Source: CAJXMH01 sp040220135
GTDB lineage: Bacteria; Bacteroidota; Bacteroidia; Flavobacteriales_E; Vicingaceae
Length of the DNA stretch: 64,000 bases
Assembly (NCBI GenBank): GCA_040220135.1
Contig: JAVJTT010000007.1
Location: 62,001-126,000, forward strand
Direction of reading: 5' to 3'
How positions within the stretch are numbered: the stretch's first letter is position 1; each line of letters opens with the position of its first letter. Of the stretch, positions 16,417 to 24,122 are shown piece after piece. A program made the position numbers and the translations under genes. A model generated the notes under the pieces. It saw only the letters and a program-made list of their open reading frames with translations. It made no database searches and was not told the origin of the DNA.

Positions 16417-17358
16417 TTAATTAATGATCCCTTCTCTAATGCTGGAGATTTTAGCTGAGATATTTTTAAGTTGTTCCGCACTCATCACCACATTCGATTC
16501 GCTGTTGATGATGGTTCTTTTGGTTTCAGGATTGGTAGTTGGCTCTTTAAAGGTGTAGTTGAACTCTATCTCTGCATAGATGTCTTTCAACTCATTCAGT
16601 TGATTGGCTACTTCTGCCACTTTAGCATTTTCCGTATAGGGTGCTAAAAGGTTCACTAAGTTTTTGATGGTTATTTTTTGCTCTCCAATGCGATTTTTGA
16701 TCATTTCGTTCTGAGAGCTTTGGGCTAAACTTGTTGCAAAATGTAAGGTTTCAATCCACCCGCCGGCTAGGATCAGGACACTTAGATCATTTTGTTTGTT
16801 GTTTTTTAGGTAGCGGTCAGTGGTTTTAAAACCATCAGAAACTAAGACCAAGAGGGAATCTTGATTGCCCAAATTTTCCTCGAATCGCTTGATCATCTTA
16901 TCGTCAAATACACCGGTAATGCCAAGGTCTCCTGCCATTTTCTTGCTTACCGCCATGTAAGAAATGGCATCTTGTGTTTGGTCAAAAATGGTAGCATAGC
17001 CCAAATCTGCACCATAAATTCCTAACGCCAAGGCCTTATCGTAAGTAGTGGTATAGCTACCTGATTTATTTGCTGGATTAAGTAAATCAGATTGATAATC
17101 AGTTCCAACATCTTTCAATAAAAAGGCAGTTTGGATGGGGGAAGGAATACTAAATACCTTTCCTTCAATCTCAAATAAATTGGAGTTCTTTTTCTCGGCT
17201 TTAGGACTTTCTTTTTTGTCTTCATTTTTGTCAGTTTTCTCACTCTTTTTGTTTCCTTCGGCACAAGCTGTTAGGATAGCCAAGGAAAAGGCTAAAATGA
17301 AAAAATGAGAAAATTTTAAAAATACCGTTAGTGGTTTGTTTTTCAGCATGTTGGGCAT
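16417..17358 (-). CDS. Lipoprotein of unknown function
   Basis: 313 residues with a lipoprotein signal whose lipobox is LTAC at residue 32. A lysine/glutamate-rich linker (about 35-58) follows, then a mostly helical domain. Recognisable segments are PSPIQTAFLLKDVG, ALALGIYGADLGYATIFDQTQDAISYM and LILAGGWIETLHFA. This pattern occurs in hypothetical lipoproteins of Bacteroidota; no function is known to me. It starts with MPNMLKNK, and MLKNK at the fourth codon is an equally possible start. It is upstream of, and probably co-transcribed with, the secreted protein gene. Confidence 0.7.
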   Translation of the reverse strand: MPNMLKNKPLTVFLKFSHFFILAFSLAILTACAEGNKKSEKTDKNEDKKESPKAEKKNSNLFEIEGKVFSIPSPIQTAFLLKDVGTDYQSDLLNPANKSGSYTTTYDKALALGIYGADLGYATIFDQTQDAISYMAVSKKMAGDLGITGVFDDKMIKRFEENLGNQDSLLVLVSDGFKTTDRYLKNNKQNDLSVLILAGGWIETLHFATSLAQSSQNEMIKNRIGEQKITIKNLVNLLAPYTENAKVAEVANQLNELKDIYAEIEFNYTFKEPTTNPETKRTIINSESNVVMSAEQLKNISAKISSIREGIIN

Positions 17359-17399
17359 GTGTAACGATCTAGGTTAATTTCTTCGTGGCGTAAATATAG

Positions 17400-19184
17400 T
17401 TAAAAGTCAAAAATCCGTGTTTTTTTCAGCTGTATTCTTAGCAAAACAAAGCTAATAAGTACGATAACCGACTCAACTCCTGCTTTGGTATAATTTTGAA
17501 AAATAAGATCTCCAATCATAAATAAGCTAGCATAGACCATTACAATGGAACTAAACCAACAGATAAACAAAGGTTTTAAGCTCGACTTATTGAGGCCTTC
17601 ATCTCTGTATTTGCCCCAGTAACCATCGGGCTTTACTTTCTGATAAAAATGTTGGAGGGTGGCTTGATTCGTTGGTTTTGTAAGAAAAGTAACGAGGAGC
17701 CATAGCACTGTGCTGAAACCAACCGTGAATAAAAAGTTGTAAGGGTAGGGCAACTCCCAGACCCAATTGGCCAAGATATAACCAGCAAATGGAGCAAGAC
17801 TTGCGGTAATCTCAGACCAAGCATTAATGCGCCACCAATACCATCGTAAAATAAGCACTAAGCCTAAGCCCGCGCCGCATTCAATTAAAAAGGTAGCAGC
17901 TGAATCAATACTATTCATCTGCGTGGAAGCAAACAAACCAACTAGGACGATAAGCCATGTAAAGAGTCTTGCTTTTTGAACGTAGTCTTTTTGCACTCGC
18001 TCTTCTGTATCAGTTGATTTTGCTTTTCGTAAAAAGCGTTTGTATAGGTCGTTAGTCAAATAACTTGCACCCCAATTAAGCTGAGTCGATATAGTGCTCA
18101 TGTAGGCCGATAGAAAGGCTACTAATAGCAAACCCTTAAGGCCGCTTGGTAAAAGGTCTTTCATGGCCATGACAAATCCTTGTGCAGAATCTTCTATCGC
18201 TAAATCTGGATAAAGAACTAAGGCGCCTAAACCGACAATGATCCAAGGCCAAGGACGCAGACAATAGTGTGCAATTTGAAAAAATAGGGTAGCGAAGACT
18301 GCATTTTTTTCATCTTTGGCACTCATCATTCTTTGGGCTACATAACCACCCCCTCCGGGTTCTGCACCTGGATACCAACTGGCCCACCATTGTACCAAAC
18401 TAAAAGTGAGAAAAGCACCTAAAGTAACACTGTAAGTGCCAATGGTTTCTATGGTATCTCCTGAACTTATTTTTGGAAAAAAGTCAAAGCGCCAAGCGGG
18501 CAACTGCTCCTTTAAACCGCTAATGCCACCTACCTTATCGGTTTGTAATACCACAACCGCTAAAACAATGCAACCAATCATGGCAATAAAGAATTGAACA
18601 AAGTCCGTTATGGCAACGCCCATTAGGCCTGCAAGCGAAGAGTAGAGCACCACGATTCCCATGGCAGCCGCTAAATAGTAGATGGTTTCACTTTCAGGAA
18701 TTCCAAAAAAGACTTCTAAAATACTTGCCAAAGCAGTGTTTACCCAACCAATAATAATGGCGTTAAGGAAAATGCCCATGTACACGGATTTGAAGCCTCT
18801 CAGAAATGCCGCTGGCTTTCCGCTGTAACGAAGTTCAATAAATTCTAATTCGGTGACAATTTCGGCTCTTCGCCATAAACGGGCAAAAAAGAAAGTAGTT
18901 AACATACCTCCAATCAGCATGTTCCACCAAAGCCAATTTCCGGAAACTCCGTGTTGTGCAATTTTTTCGGTTACCCATAAAGGGGTGTCGGCAGCAAAAG
19001 TGGTGGCTACCATTGAAATGCCCGCAATGTACCAAGGCAGCTTTCTACCCCCTAGAAAAAAGCTTTCTAAGCTCTTGCCGGCTTGTTTTTTATAATAAAA
19101 ACCAATGCCTGCAGCCAGTAACAAGTAGCCAATAATAATCGACCAATCTAAAACACTTAGTCCCATAATTTTAAACTGTTTCAA
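17400..19184 (-). CDS. Sodium:solute symporter family transporter
   Basis: 594 residues with about 13-14 membrane helices. It has the SSS N-terminus (LSVLDWSIIIGYLLLAAGIGFYYKKQAGKS), a FFLGGRKLPWYIAGISMVATTFAADTPL segment in helix 2-3 typical of the family, and a sodium-site helix containing FLSAYMSTISTQLNWGASYL. Substrate prediction is not reliable in this family: it could be a sugar, an amino acid or an organic acid. It is single, with no obvious catabolic neighbours. The gap to the divergent methyltransferase gene is 107 bases. Confidence 0.88.
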   Translation of the reverse strand: MKQFKIMGLSVLDWSIIIGYLLLAAGIGFYYKKQAGKSLESFFLGGRKLPWYIAGISMVATTFAADTPLWVTEKIAQHGVSGNWLWWNMLIGGMLTTFFFARLWRRAEIVTELEFIELRYSGKPAAFLRGFKSVYMGIFLNAIIIGWVNTALASILEVFFGIPESETIYYLAAAMGIVVLYSSLAGLMGVAITDFVQFFIAMIGCIVLAVVVLQTDKVGGISGLKEQLPAWRFDFFPKISSGDTIETIGTYSVTLGAFLTFSLVQWWASWYPGAEPGGGGYVAQRMMSAKDEKNAVFATLFFQIAHYCLRPWPWIIVGLGALVLYPDLAIEDSAQGFVMAMKDLLPSGLKGLLLVAFLSAYMSTISTQLNWGASYLTNDLYKRFLRKAKSTDTEERVQKDYVQKARLFTWLIVLVGLFASTQMNSIDSAATFLIECGAGLGLVLILRWYWWRINAWSEITASLAPFAGYILANWVWELPYPYNFLFTVGFSTVLWLLVTFLTKPTNQATLQHFYQKVKPDGYWGKYRDEGLNKSSLKPLFICWFSSIVMVYASLFMIGDLIFQNYTKAGVESVIVLISFVLLRIQLKKTRIFDF

Positions 19185-19279
19185 AGAAAAGCAATGCTAG
19201 CTAGAATTTGGCGAAAGGGAGCAGAGTTTATTAACAGAGCAAGGTGATTTATAATTTCTATCTCTTGACCGCAAATGAC

Positions 19280-19287
19280 TAGCTTTG
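19280..19287 (+). promoter_or_regulatory. -7 element placing transcription at the ATG of the THUMP methyltransferase gene
   Basis: TAGCTTTG, an exact TAnnTTTG match, ends 4 bases before the ATG at 19292, so the transcript would be leaderless. The nearest TTG (19265-19267) is too close for a standard -33 element. Confidence 0.45.
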
Positions 19288-19291
19288 CAGC

Positions 19292-20548
19292 ATGAGTCAA
19301 GACAGCCCAAAAAAGAAAATACCGTTTAAAGATCGGGTCCGTAAAAAAGGAACTTCTAGGCCCAAGCCGAAAGAAGCGGCCAAGCAACTGTGGAACTCCT
19401 CCGGAGAGTTTGAAATGGTAGCCACCTGCATGCAAAACTTGGAGCCCGAGCTAGAAAAAGAGTTAAAAAAGCTAGGGGCAAAAAACGTAAAAGCCATGAA
19501 ACGTGCCGTGCGTTTTGATGGAGGACAAAAATTGCTGTATGCCTCTAACCTATGGCTTCGAACAGCCTTGAAAGTATTGCGACCTATTGCTCACTTTTAT
19601 GCGAAAAAAGAAGAGGAATTCTACGAGCAAGCCAAAAACTTACCGTGGGAGCAAATCTTTCAAAGTGATAAAACCTTTGCGATTGATGCATCGGTGTACT
19701 CAGAAGTTTTTCAACACAGTCAGTACATCTCTTTGAAGTTAAAAGACGCCATTGTCGATCGCTTTCGCGAAAAGGGAATTTCAAGACCGAGTGTAGATAG
19801 AAAAGAGGCGGATATTCGAATTCATTTACACATCAATCAAGAAAGGGTAGATCTTTCTTTAGATAGTTCGGGAGATCCACTTTTTAAAAGAGGGTATCGA
19901 CAAGCTACCCACATTGCGCCTATCAATGAAACCTTAGCGGCAGGAATGCTACTGAAAAGTGGTTATAATGGAGAAACTGATTTTTTAGACCCGATGTGTG
20001 GTTCGGGAACCTTGGCGATTGAGGCAGCTTTCATCCTTTCCAATACGCCGCCCAATATGCAGCGAACACGATTTGGATTTGAGTCTTGGCAAGACTACGA
20101 CCAAGCCTTGCTATCAGAAGTGCTAGGGGAAGCGCAAGCAGCCTATAAGCCCATTGAGGTGAAATTGCTCGCCAGAGACTCTAACTCTCAAGCCATTCGA
20201 GCCTGTCGCGTGAACGTAAATGCGGCTCAATTAAGAAACAACATTAAAATTGAACAAACTGATTTTTTTAAAGCCGAGCGACCTTTTGAAGAAGGCTTCA
20301 TGATTTCCAATCCACCTTATGGAGAGCGTTTACAAGTGGCAGAAGACTTACCTGATTTTTATGAAAAAATTGGCTCTACTTTAAAACATGAATACCCGAA
20401 TTGGGAAGCTTGGTTTATCAGCTCTGACATGGATGCGCTAAAGCGAATTGGTCTAAAACCCAGTCAAAAAATTCCATTAATGAATGGAAAATTAGAGTGC
20501 CAATTGAGAAAATTCGAACTGTTTGAGGGGAAGAAAGCAGATCAATAA
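19292..20548 (+). CDS. THUMP-domain RNA guanine-N2 methyltransferase (RlmL N-terminal-half type)
   Basis: 418 residues. A basic N-terminal tail is followed by a THUMP RNA-binding domain (about 45-160) and a Rossmann methyltransferase domain. The SAM motif is FLDPMCGSGTLAIEAAF (about 231-247) and the catalytic motif is ISNPPYGERL (about 335-344), which with GFESWQDYD identifies the UPF0020 family acting on exocyclic N2 of guanine. In E. coli the equivalent domain modifies 23S G2445; tRNA-modifying relatives exist, so the exact target is uncertain. It is followed by pfkA after 44 bases. Confidence 0.88.
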   Translation: MSQDSPKKKIPFKDRVRKKGTSRPKPKEAAKQLWNSSGEFEMVATCMQNLEPELEKELKKLGAKNVKAMKRAVRFDGGQKLLYASNLWLRTALKVLRPIAHFYAKKEEEFYEQAKNLPWEQIFQSDKTFAIDASVYSEVFQHSQYISLKLKDAIVDRFREKGISRPSVDRKEADIRIHLHINQERVDLSLDSSGDPLFKRGYRQATHIAPINETLAAGMLLKSGYNGETDFLDPMCGSGTLAIEAAFILSNTPPNMQRTRFGFESWQDYDQALLSEVLGEAQAAYKPIEVKLLARDSNSQAIRACRVNVNAAQLRNNIKIEQTDFFKAERPFEEGFMISNPPYGERLQVAEDLPDFYEKIGSTLKHEYPNWEAWFISSDMDALKRIGLKPSQKIPLMNGKLECQLRKFELFEGKKADQ

Positions 20549-20580
20549 TTTTTTAGTGACTCCATAGCCGAGATTTCAAT

Positions 20581-20588
20581 TACCTTTA
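20581..20588 (+). promoter_or_regulatory. -7-like element just before pfkA
   Basis: TACCTTTA (7/8 match to TAnnTTTG) ends 4 bases before the pfkA ATG at 20593. It is the same leaderless geometry as at ispE and the THUMP gene. Confidence 0.35.
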
Positions 20589-20592
20589 AAGC

Positions 20593-21564
20593 ATGAAGAA
20601 AATTGCTGTTTTTACCTCGGGCGGAGATTCTCCGGGAATGAATGCTTGTATTCGCGCGGTAGTTCGCACGGCTCGTTATAACAAATTAGAAGTGATTGGG
20701 ATTATTCGAGGTTATGCGGGAATGATTCAAGGTGATTTCCAAGCCATGAACTCAGCCTCGGTTAGCAACATTATTCAAAGAGGCGGCACCATTTTAAAAA
20801 GCGCCCGAAGTGAGGAATTTAGAACATCAGAAGGACGAGCAAAAGCTGCCGAAAAACTAAAAGCGGAAGGAGTAGAGGGCATTGTGGCCATTGGGGGAGA
20901 CGGTACGTTTACCGGAGCTAAAATTTTCGCTGAAGAACATGGCTTTGCCATTATGGGGGCTCCCGGAACCATTGACAACGATTTGTACGGAACGGATTAT
21001 ACCATAGGTTACGACACCGCCATTAATACAGTGGTGCAGGCTGTGGATAAAATTCGGGACACCGCAGATGCCCATGATCGACTCTTTTTTGTGGAGGTGA
21101 TGGGAAGAGATGCCGGATTTATTGCATTGCGCAGCGGTATAGGAGTAGGCGCCGAAGCGATCCTCATTCCGGAAACGGAAACCTATTTGGATCAATTGAT
21201 CGAAAAATTGAAAAAAGGCTGGGAACGCCAAAAAAGCAGTAGCATTATTATTGTTGCGGAAGGAGACGATGCTGGAGGCGCTTATCAAGTGGCTGAAAAA
21301 GTAAAGGCAAAATTCACCCACTATGAAACCAAAGTTACCGTTTTGGGCCATGTGCAAAGAGGCGGAAGCCCCAGCGCGGCCGACCGCGTTTTGGCTAGCC
21401 AAATGGGTAGCGAGGCGGTAAATGCTTTGTTAACTGGAAGAAAAAATGAAATGGTGGGGATCGTGAACCGAAAAGTGGTTTTTACGCCCTTTGAAAAAGC
21501 GATTAAACATCACCAAAGCATTAACCAAGAGCTTTTAAGTTTAGCTGAAGTCCTTTCGCTTTAG
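20593..21564 (+). CDS. pfkA: ATP-dependent 6-phosphofructokinase
   Basis: Phosphorylates fructose 6-phosphate to the 1,6-bisphosphate, the committed step of glycolysis. The product has 323 residues, the normal bacterial length. Motifs: FTSGGDSPGMNACIRA (ATP loop), GGDGTFTGA and TIDNDLYGTDYTIGYDTA (catalytic aspartates), EVMGRDAGFIAL, and LGHVQRGGSPSAADR. The glycines at the two discriminating positions (GGDGT and DNDLYGTD) favour ATP over pyrophosphate as phosphate donor. It lies between the THUMP methyltransferase gene and priA on the same strand. Confidence 0.95.
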   Translation: MKKIAVFTSGGDSPGMNACIRAVVRTARYNKLEVIGIIRGYAGMIQGDFQAMNSASVSNIIQRGGTILKSARSEEFRTSEGRAKAAEKLKAEGVEGIVAIGGDGTFTGAKIFAEEHGFAIMGAPGTIDNDLYGTDYTIGYDTAINTVVQAVDKIRDTADAHDRLFFVEVMGRDAGFIALRSGIGVGAEAILIPETETYLDQLIEKLKKGWERQKSSSIIIVAEGDDAGGAYQVAEKVKAKFTHYETKVTVLGHVQRGGSPSAADRVLASQMGSEAVNALLTGRKNEMVGIVNRKVVFTPFEKAIKHHQSINQELLSLAEVLSL

Positions 21565-21588
21565 TAACCAAAAAAAACACTTATTCTG

Positions 21589-21596
21589 TAGTTTTG
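21589..21596 (+). promoter_or_regulatory. -7 element for priA
   Basis: TAGTTTTG, an exact TAnnTTTG match, 8 bases before the priA ATG at 21605. It predicts a leader of only a few bases. Confidence 0.45.
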
Positions 21597-21604
21597 AGAT
21601 TCTC

Positions 21605-24091
21605 ATGAGTGATCGAAAAACCCTTTTTGTCGATTTGATCTTGCCTTTGGCTATCCCCAATACTTATACCTACCGGGTGCCTCGTGATTGGGAAGAATTA
21701 GTAGCGGTAGGCCAACGAGTGATTGTGCAATTTGGAAAAGGGCAAAAGCAATATTCTGCCATCGTTCATCACATTCACGAAAAGCCGCCTCAGCATTATG
21801 AGGCGAAATACCTGGATTCCATCTTAGACGAACAGCCCATTTTGCATCAAACTCAATTGGATTTTTGGGCATGGATCAGCAACTATTACATGGCGCATTT
21901 GGGCGAGGTAATGAACGCCGCTTTGCCCGGTGGTTTGCGTTTGGCTAGTGAAACTCGGGTTTTGCTTCACCCAGCTTATCAAGCGGTTGTGAATGAGCTG
22001 AGCGATGAAGAATATTTGGTGGTGGAAGCCTTGGAGCTTCGTGAGGTTCTAGACCTGAAAGAGATCTCAGAAATCCTTGACGTGAAGCATGTGCAACCCA
22101 AGATCAAAAGCTTGATCGAGAAAAAGGCCGTGATTACTGAGGAAGAGATCAAGCAGCGTTTCAAGCCAAAAATGGTGGAGTATGTGAAGTTGACCAATAA
22201 AGCGTCAGATGAGACCAAGATGAAGGCCATTTTTGATGAATTGGAGCGAGCGCCTCGTCAATTGGAAATGCTGATGACCTTTTTACAGCTTAGTCAGCAT
22301 TACTCTCAAAAGCCCCAAGAAGTTAAAAAGTTGCAATTGCAGAAAGCCGTTAATGCCACGGCTGCTTTGGTGAATGAATTGGTGAAGAAAGAGGTGTTTG
22401 AAATCTACCAAGTAGAAGCCGGAAGATTAAGTGGAGAAGAAGCCTCAAGCGTACAAAAAGAATTGTCAGATGCACAGACTGATGCACTGAATGGCATTAA
22501 AACCCATTGGAAAGAAAAAGATGTCGTCTTGTTGCACGGCGTAACCTCCTCCGGTAAAACGGAACTCTATATTCAATTGATTCAAGAAGCCATAGATCGA
22601 GGTGAACAAGTGTTATACTTGCTGCCTGAGATTGCCTTAACCACTCAAATTGTGGTGCGTTTGCAAGCCATCTTCGGAGAGAAAGTTGGCGTATTTCATT
22701 CGCGTTTCAATGAAAATGAAAGGGTTGAGGTTTGGAATAACGTCTTAAAGTTTAATCCTGGTCACTACCAAGACTTTCAAATTATTTTAGGAGCTCGCTC
22801 AGCGCTGTTTTTGCCTTTTCAGAAATTGGGTTTGGTGATTGTAGACGAAGAACATGAAAATACCTTTAAGCAATACGATCCGGCACCCCGCTACCAAGCG
22901 CGAGATGCAGCCATTGTGCTGGCTCTGATGCAAAAAGCCAAAGTGCTTTTGGGCTCTGCCACGCCTTCGGTAGAAAGTTACCGCAATGCCGAGCAAGGCA
23001 AGTATGGCTTGGTAGAACTGATGAAACGGCATGGCAATATCAAATTACCGGAGATCCTAGTGGCCGATGTAAAGGAGGCCACCAAAAAGCGAAAGATGAA
23101 ATCGCATTTTTCGCCCATGCTCTTGGAGATGATGGAAGAATGCTTGGAGGCTGGAAAGCAGATTATCCTTTTTCAGAACCGCCGAGGCTATTCGCCGATT
23201 TTAATGTGTGAGACTTGTGGAAATGCACCGCAATGTGTGAATTGCGATGTGAGTTTAACTTACCACAAATTCAAAAAAGAATTGAACTGCCACTATTGTG
23301 GACACCACCGCAAATTGCCCTCTACTTGTCCCTCTTGCGGTGACACTAATTTGCGCGTAAAGGGCTTTGGAACCGAAAAAATAGAAGAGGAGTTGGCGAT
23401 CTATTTGCCAGAGGCCAAAATTGCCCGAATGGACTTAGACACCACACGAGCCAAAAAAGCCTATCACCAGATCATTACGGCTTTTCAAGAAAAGGAGATT
23501 GACATTTTAGTGGGTACCCAAATGGTGACCAAGGGTCTCGACTTTGACGATGTGGGCTTGGTGGGTGTGCTAAATGCTGACAACATGTTGCATTTTCCTG
23601 ACTTTCGTGCCTTCGAACGATCGTATCAGTTAATGTCGCAAGTAAGCGGTAGAGCCGGAAGAAAAGGGGAGAGAGGGAAAGTGTTAATTCAAACTTTTAA
23701 TCCGGATCATCAAATTATTCGTCAGGTGATCGATCATGATTTTGCCGGCATGTATCGCAATGAATTAATTGACCGCAGAAACTTTCACTACCCACCTTTT
23801 TACCGATTAATTCATTTGAATTTACGGCACAAAGACAAGCAACAATTGTTTGAAGCGGCACATGAGTTGGCGAAACTGATGAAACAAACTTTTGGTAAAC
23901 GGGTCTTAGGCCCTGAAGAACCGAGCATTGCTCGTATCCGAAACTACTACCATCAAAACATTATGCTGAAGCTGGAAAAAGCGGCTTCGATACCAAAAAG
24001 TAAAGAGTTGTTGAATAGCATCCTGCAAGATTTTCAAACGAAGAAAGAAAACCGTGCAGTGCGGATTGGGATAGATGTAGATCCGGTTTAG
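21605..24091 (+). CDS. priA: Primosomal replication restart helicase PriA
   Basis: 828 residues. Superfamily 2 helicase that reloads the replisome at repaired forks. The N-terminal 3'-end-binding domain begins LFVDLILPLAIPNTYTYRVP. Walker A is LLHGVTSSGKTELY, the DEEH box is IVDEEHENTFKQYDPAPRYQ, and GSATPSVES is motif III. Two zinc sites are made of eight cysteines, from CETCGNAPQCVNC to CHYCG and CPSCG. Motif VI is SQVSGRAGRKGERG. All catalytic elements are present. It is convergent with the KAP NTPase gene, with a 31-base gap. Confidence 0.95.
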   Translation: MSDRKTLFVDLILPLAIPNTYTYRVPRDWEELVAVGQRVIVQFGKGQKQYSAIVHHIHEKPPQHYEAKYLDSILDEQPILHQTQLDFWAWISNYYMAHLGEVMNAALPGGLRLASETRVLLHPAYQAVVNELSDEEYLVVEALELREVLDLKEISEILDVKHVQPKIKSLIEKKAVITEEEIKQRFKPKMVEYVKLTNKASDETKMKAIFDELERAPRQLEMLMTFLQLSQHYSQKPQEVKKLQLQKAVNATAALVNELVKKEVFEIYQVEAGRLSGEEASSVQKELSDAQTDALNGIKTHWKEKDVVLLHGVTSSGKTELYIQLIQEAIDRGEQVLYLLPEIALTTQIVVRLQAIFGEKVGVFHSRFNENERVEVWNNVLKFNPGHYQDFQIILGARSALFLPFQKLGLVIVDEEHENTFKQYDPAPRYQARDAAIVLALMQKAKVLLGSATPSVESYRNAEQGKYGLVELMKRHGNIKLPEILVADVKEATKKRKMKSHFSPMLLEMMEECLEAGKQIILFQNRRGYSPILMCETCGNAPQCVNCDVSLTYHKFKKELNCHYCGHHRKLPSTCPSCGDTNLRVKGFGTEKIEEELAIYLPEAKIARMDLDTTRAKKAYHQIITAFQEKEIDILVGTQMVTKGLDFDDVGLVGVLNADNMLHFPDFRAFERSYQLMSQVSGRAGRKGERGKVLIQTFNPDHQIIRQVIDHDFAGMYRNELIDRRNFHYPPFYRLIHLNLRHKDKQQLFEAAHELAKLMKQTFGKRVLGPEEPSIARIRNYYHQNIMLKLEKAASIPKSKELLNSILQDFQTKKENRAVRIGIDVDPV

Positions 24092-24122
24092 GGGTTATAA
24101 ATATAATTACTGAGATTTAAGA

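Noticed and set aside
20857..21402. 181-codon ORF antisense to pfkA
   Set aside because: Shadow of a strongly conserved gene; its composition and lack of motifs fit chance openness on the opposite strand.
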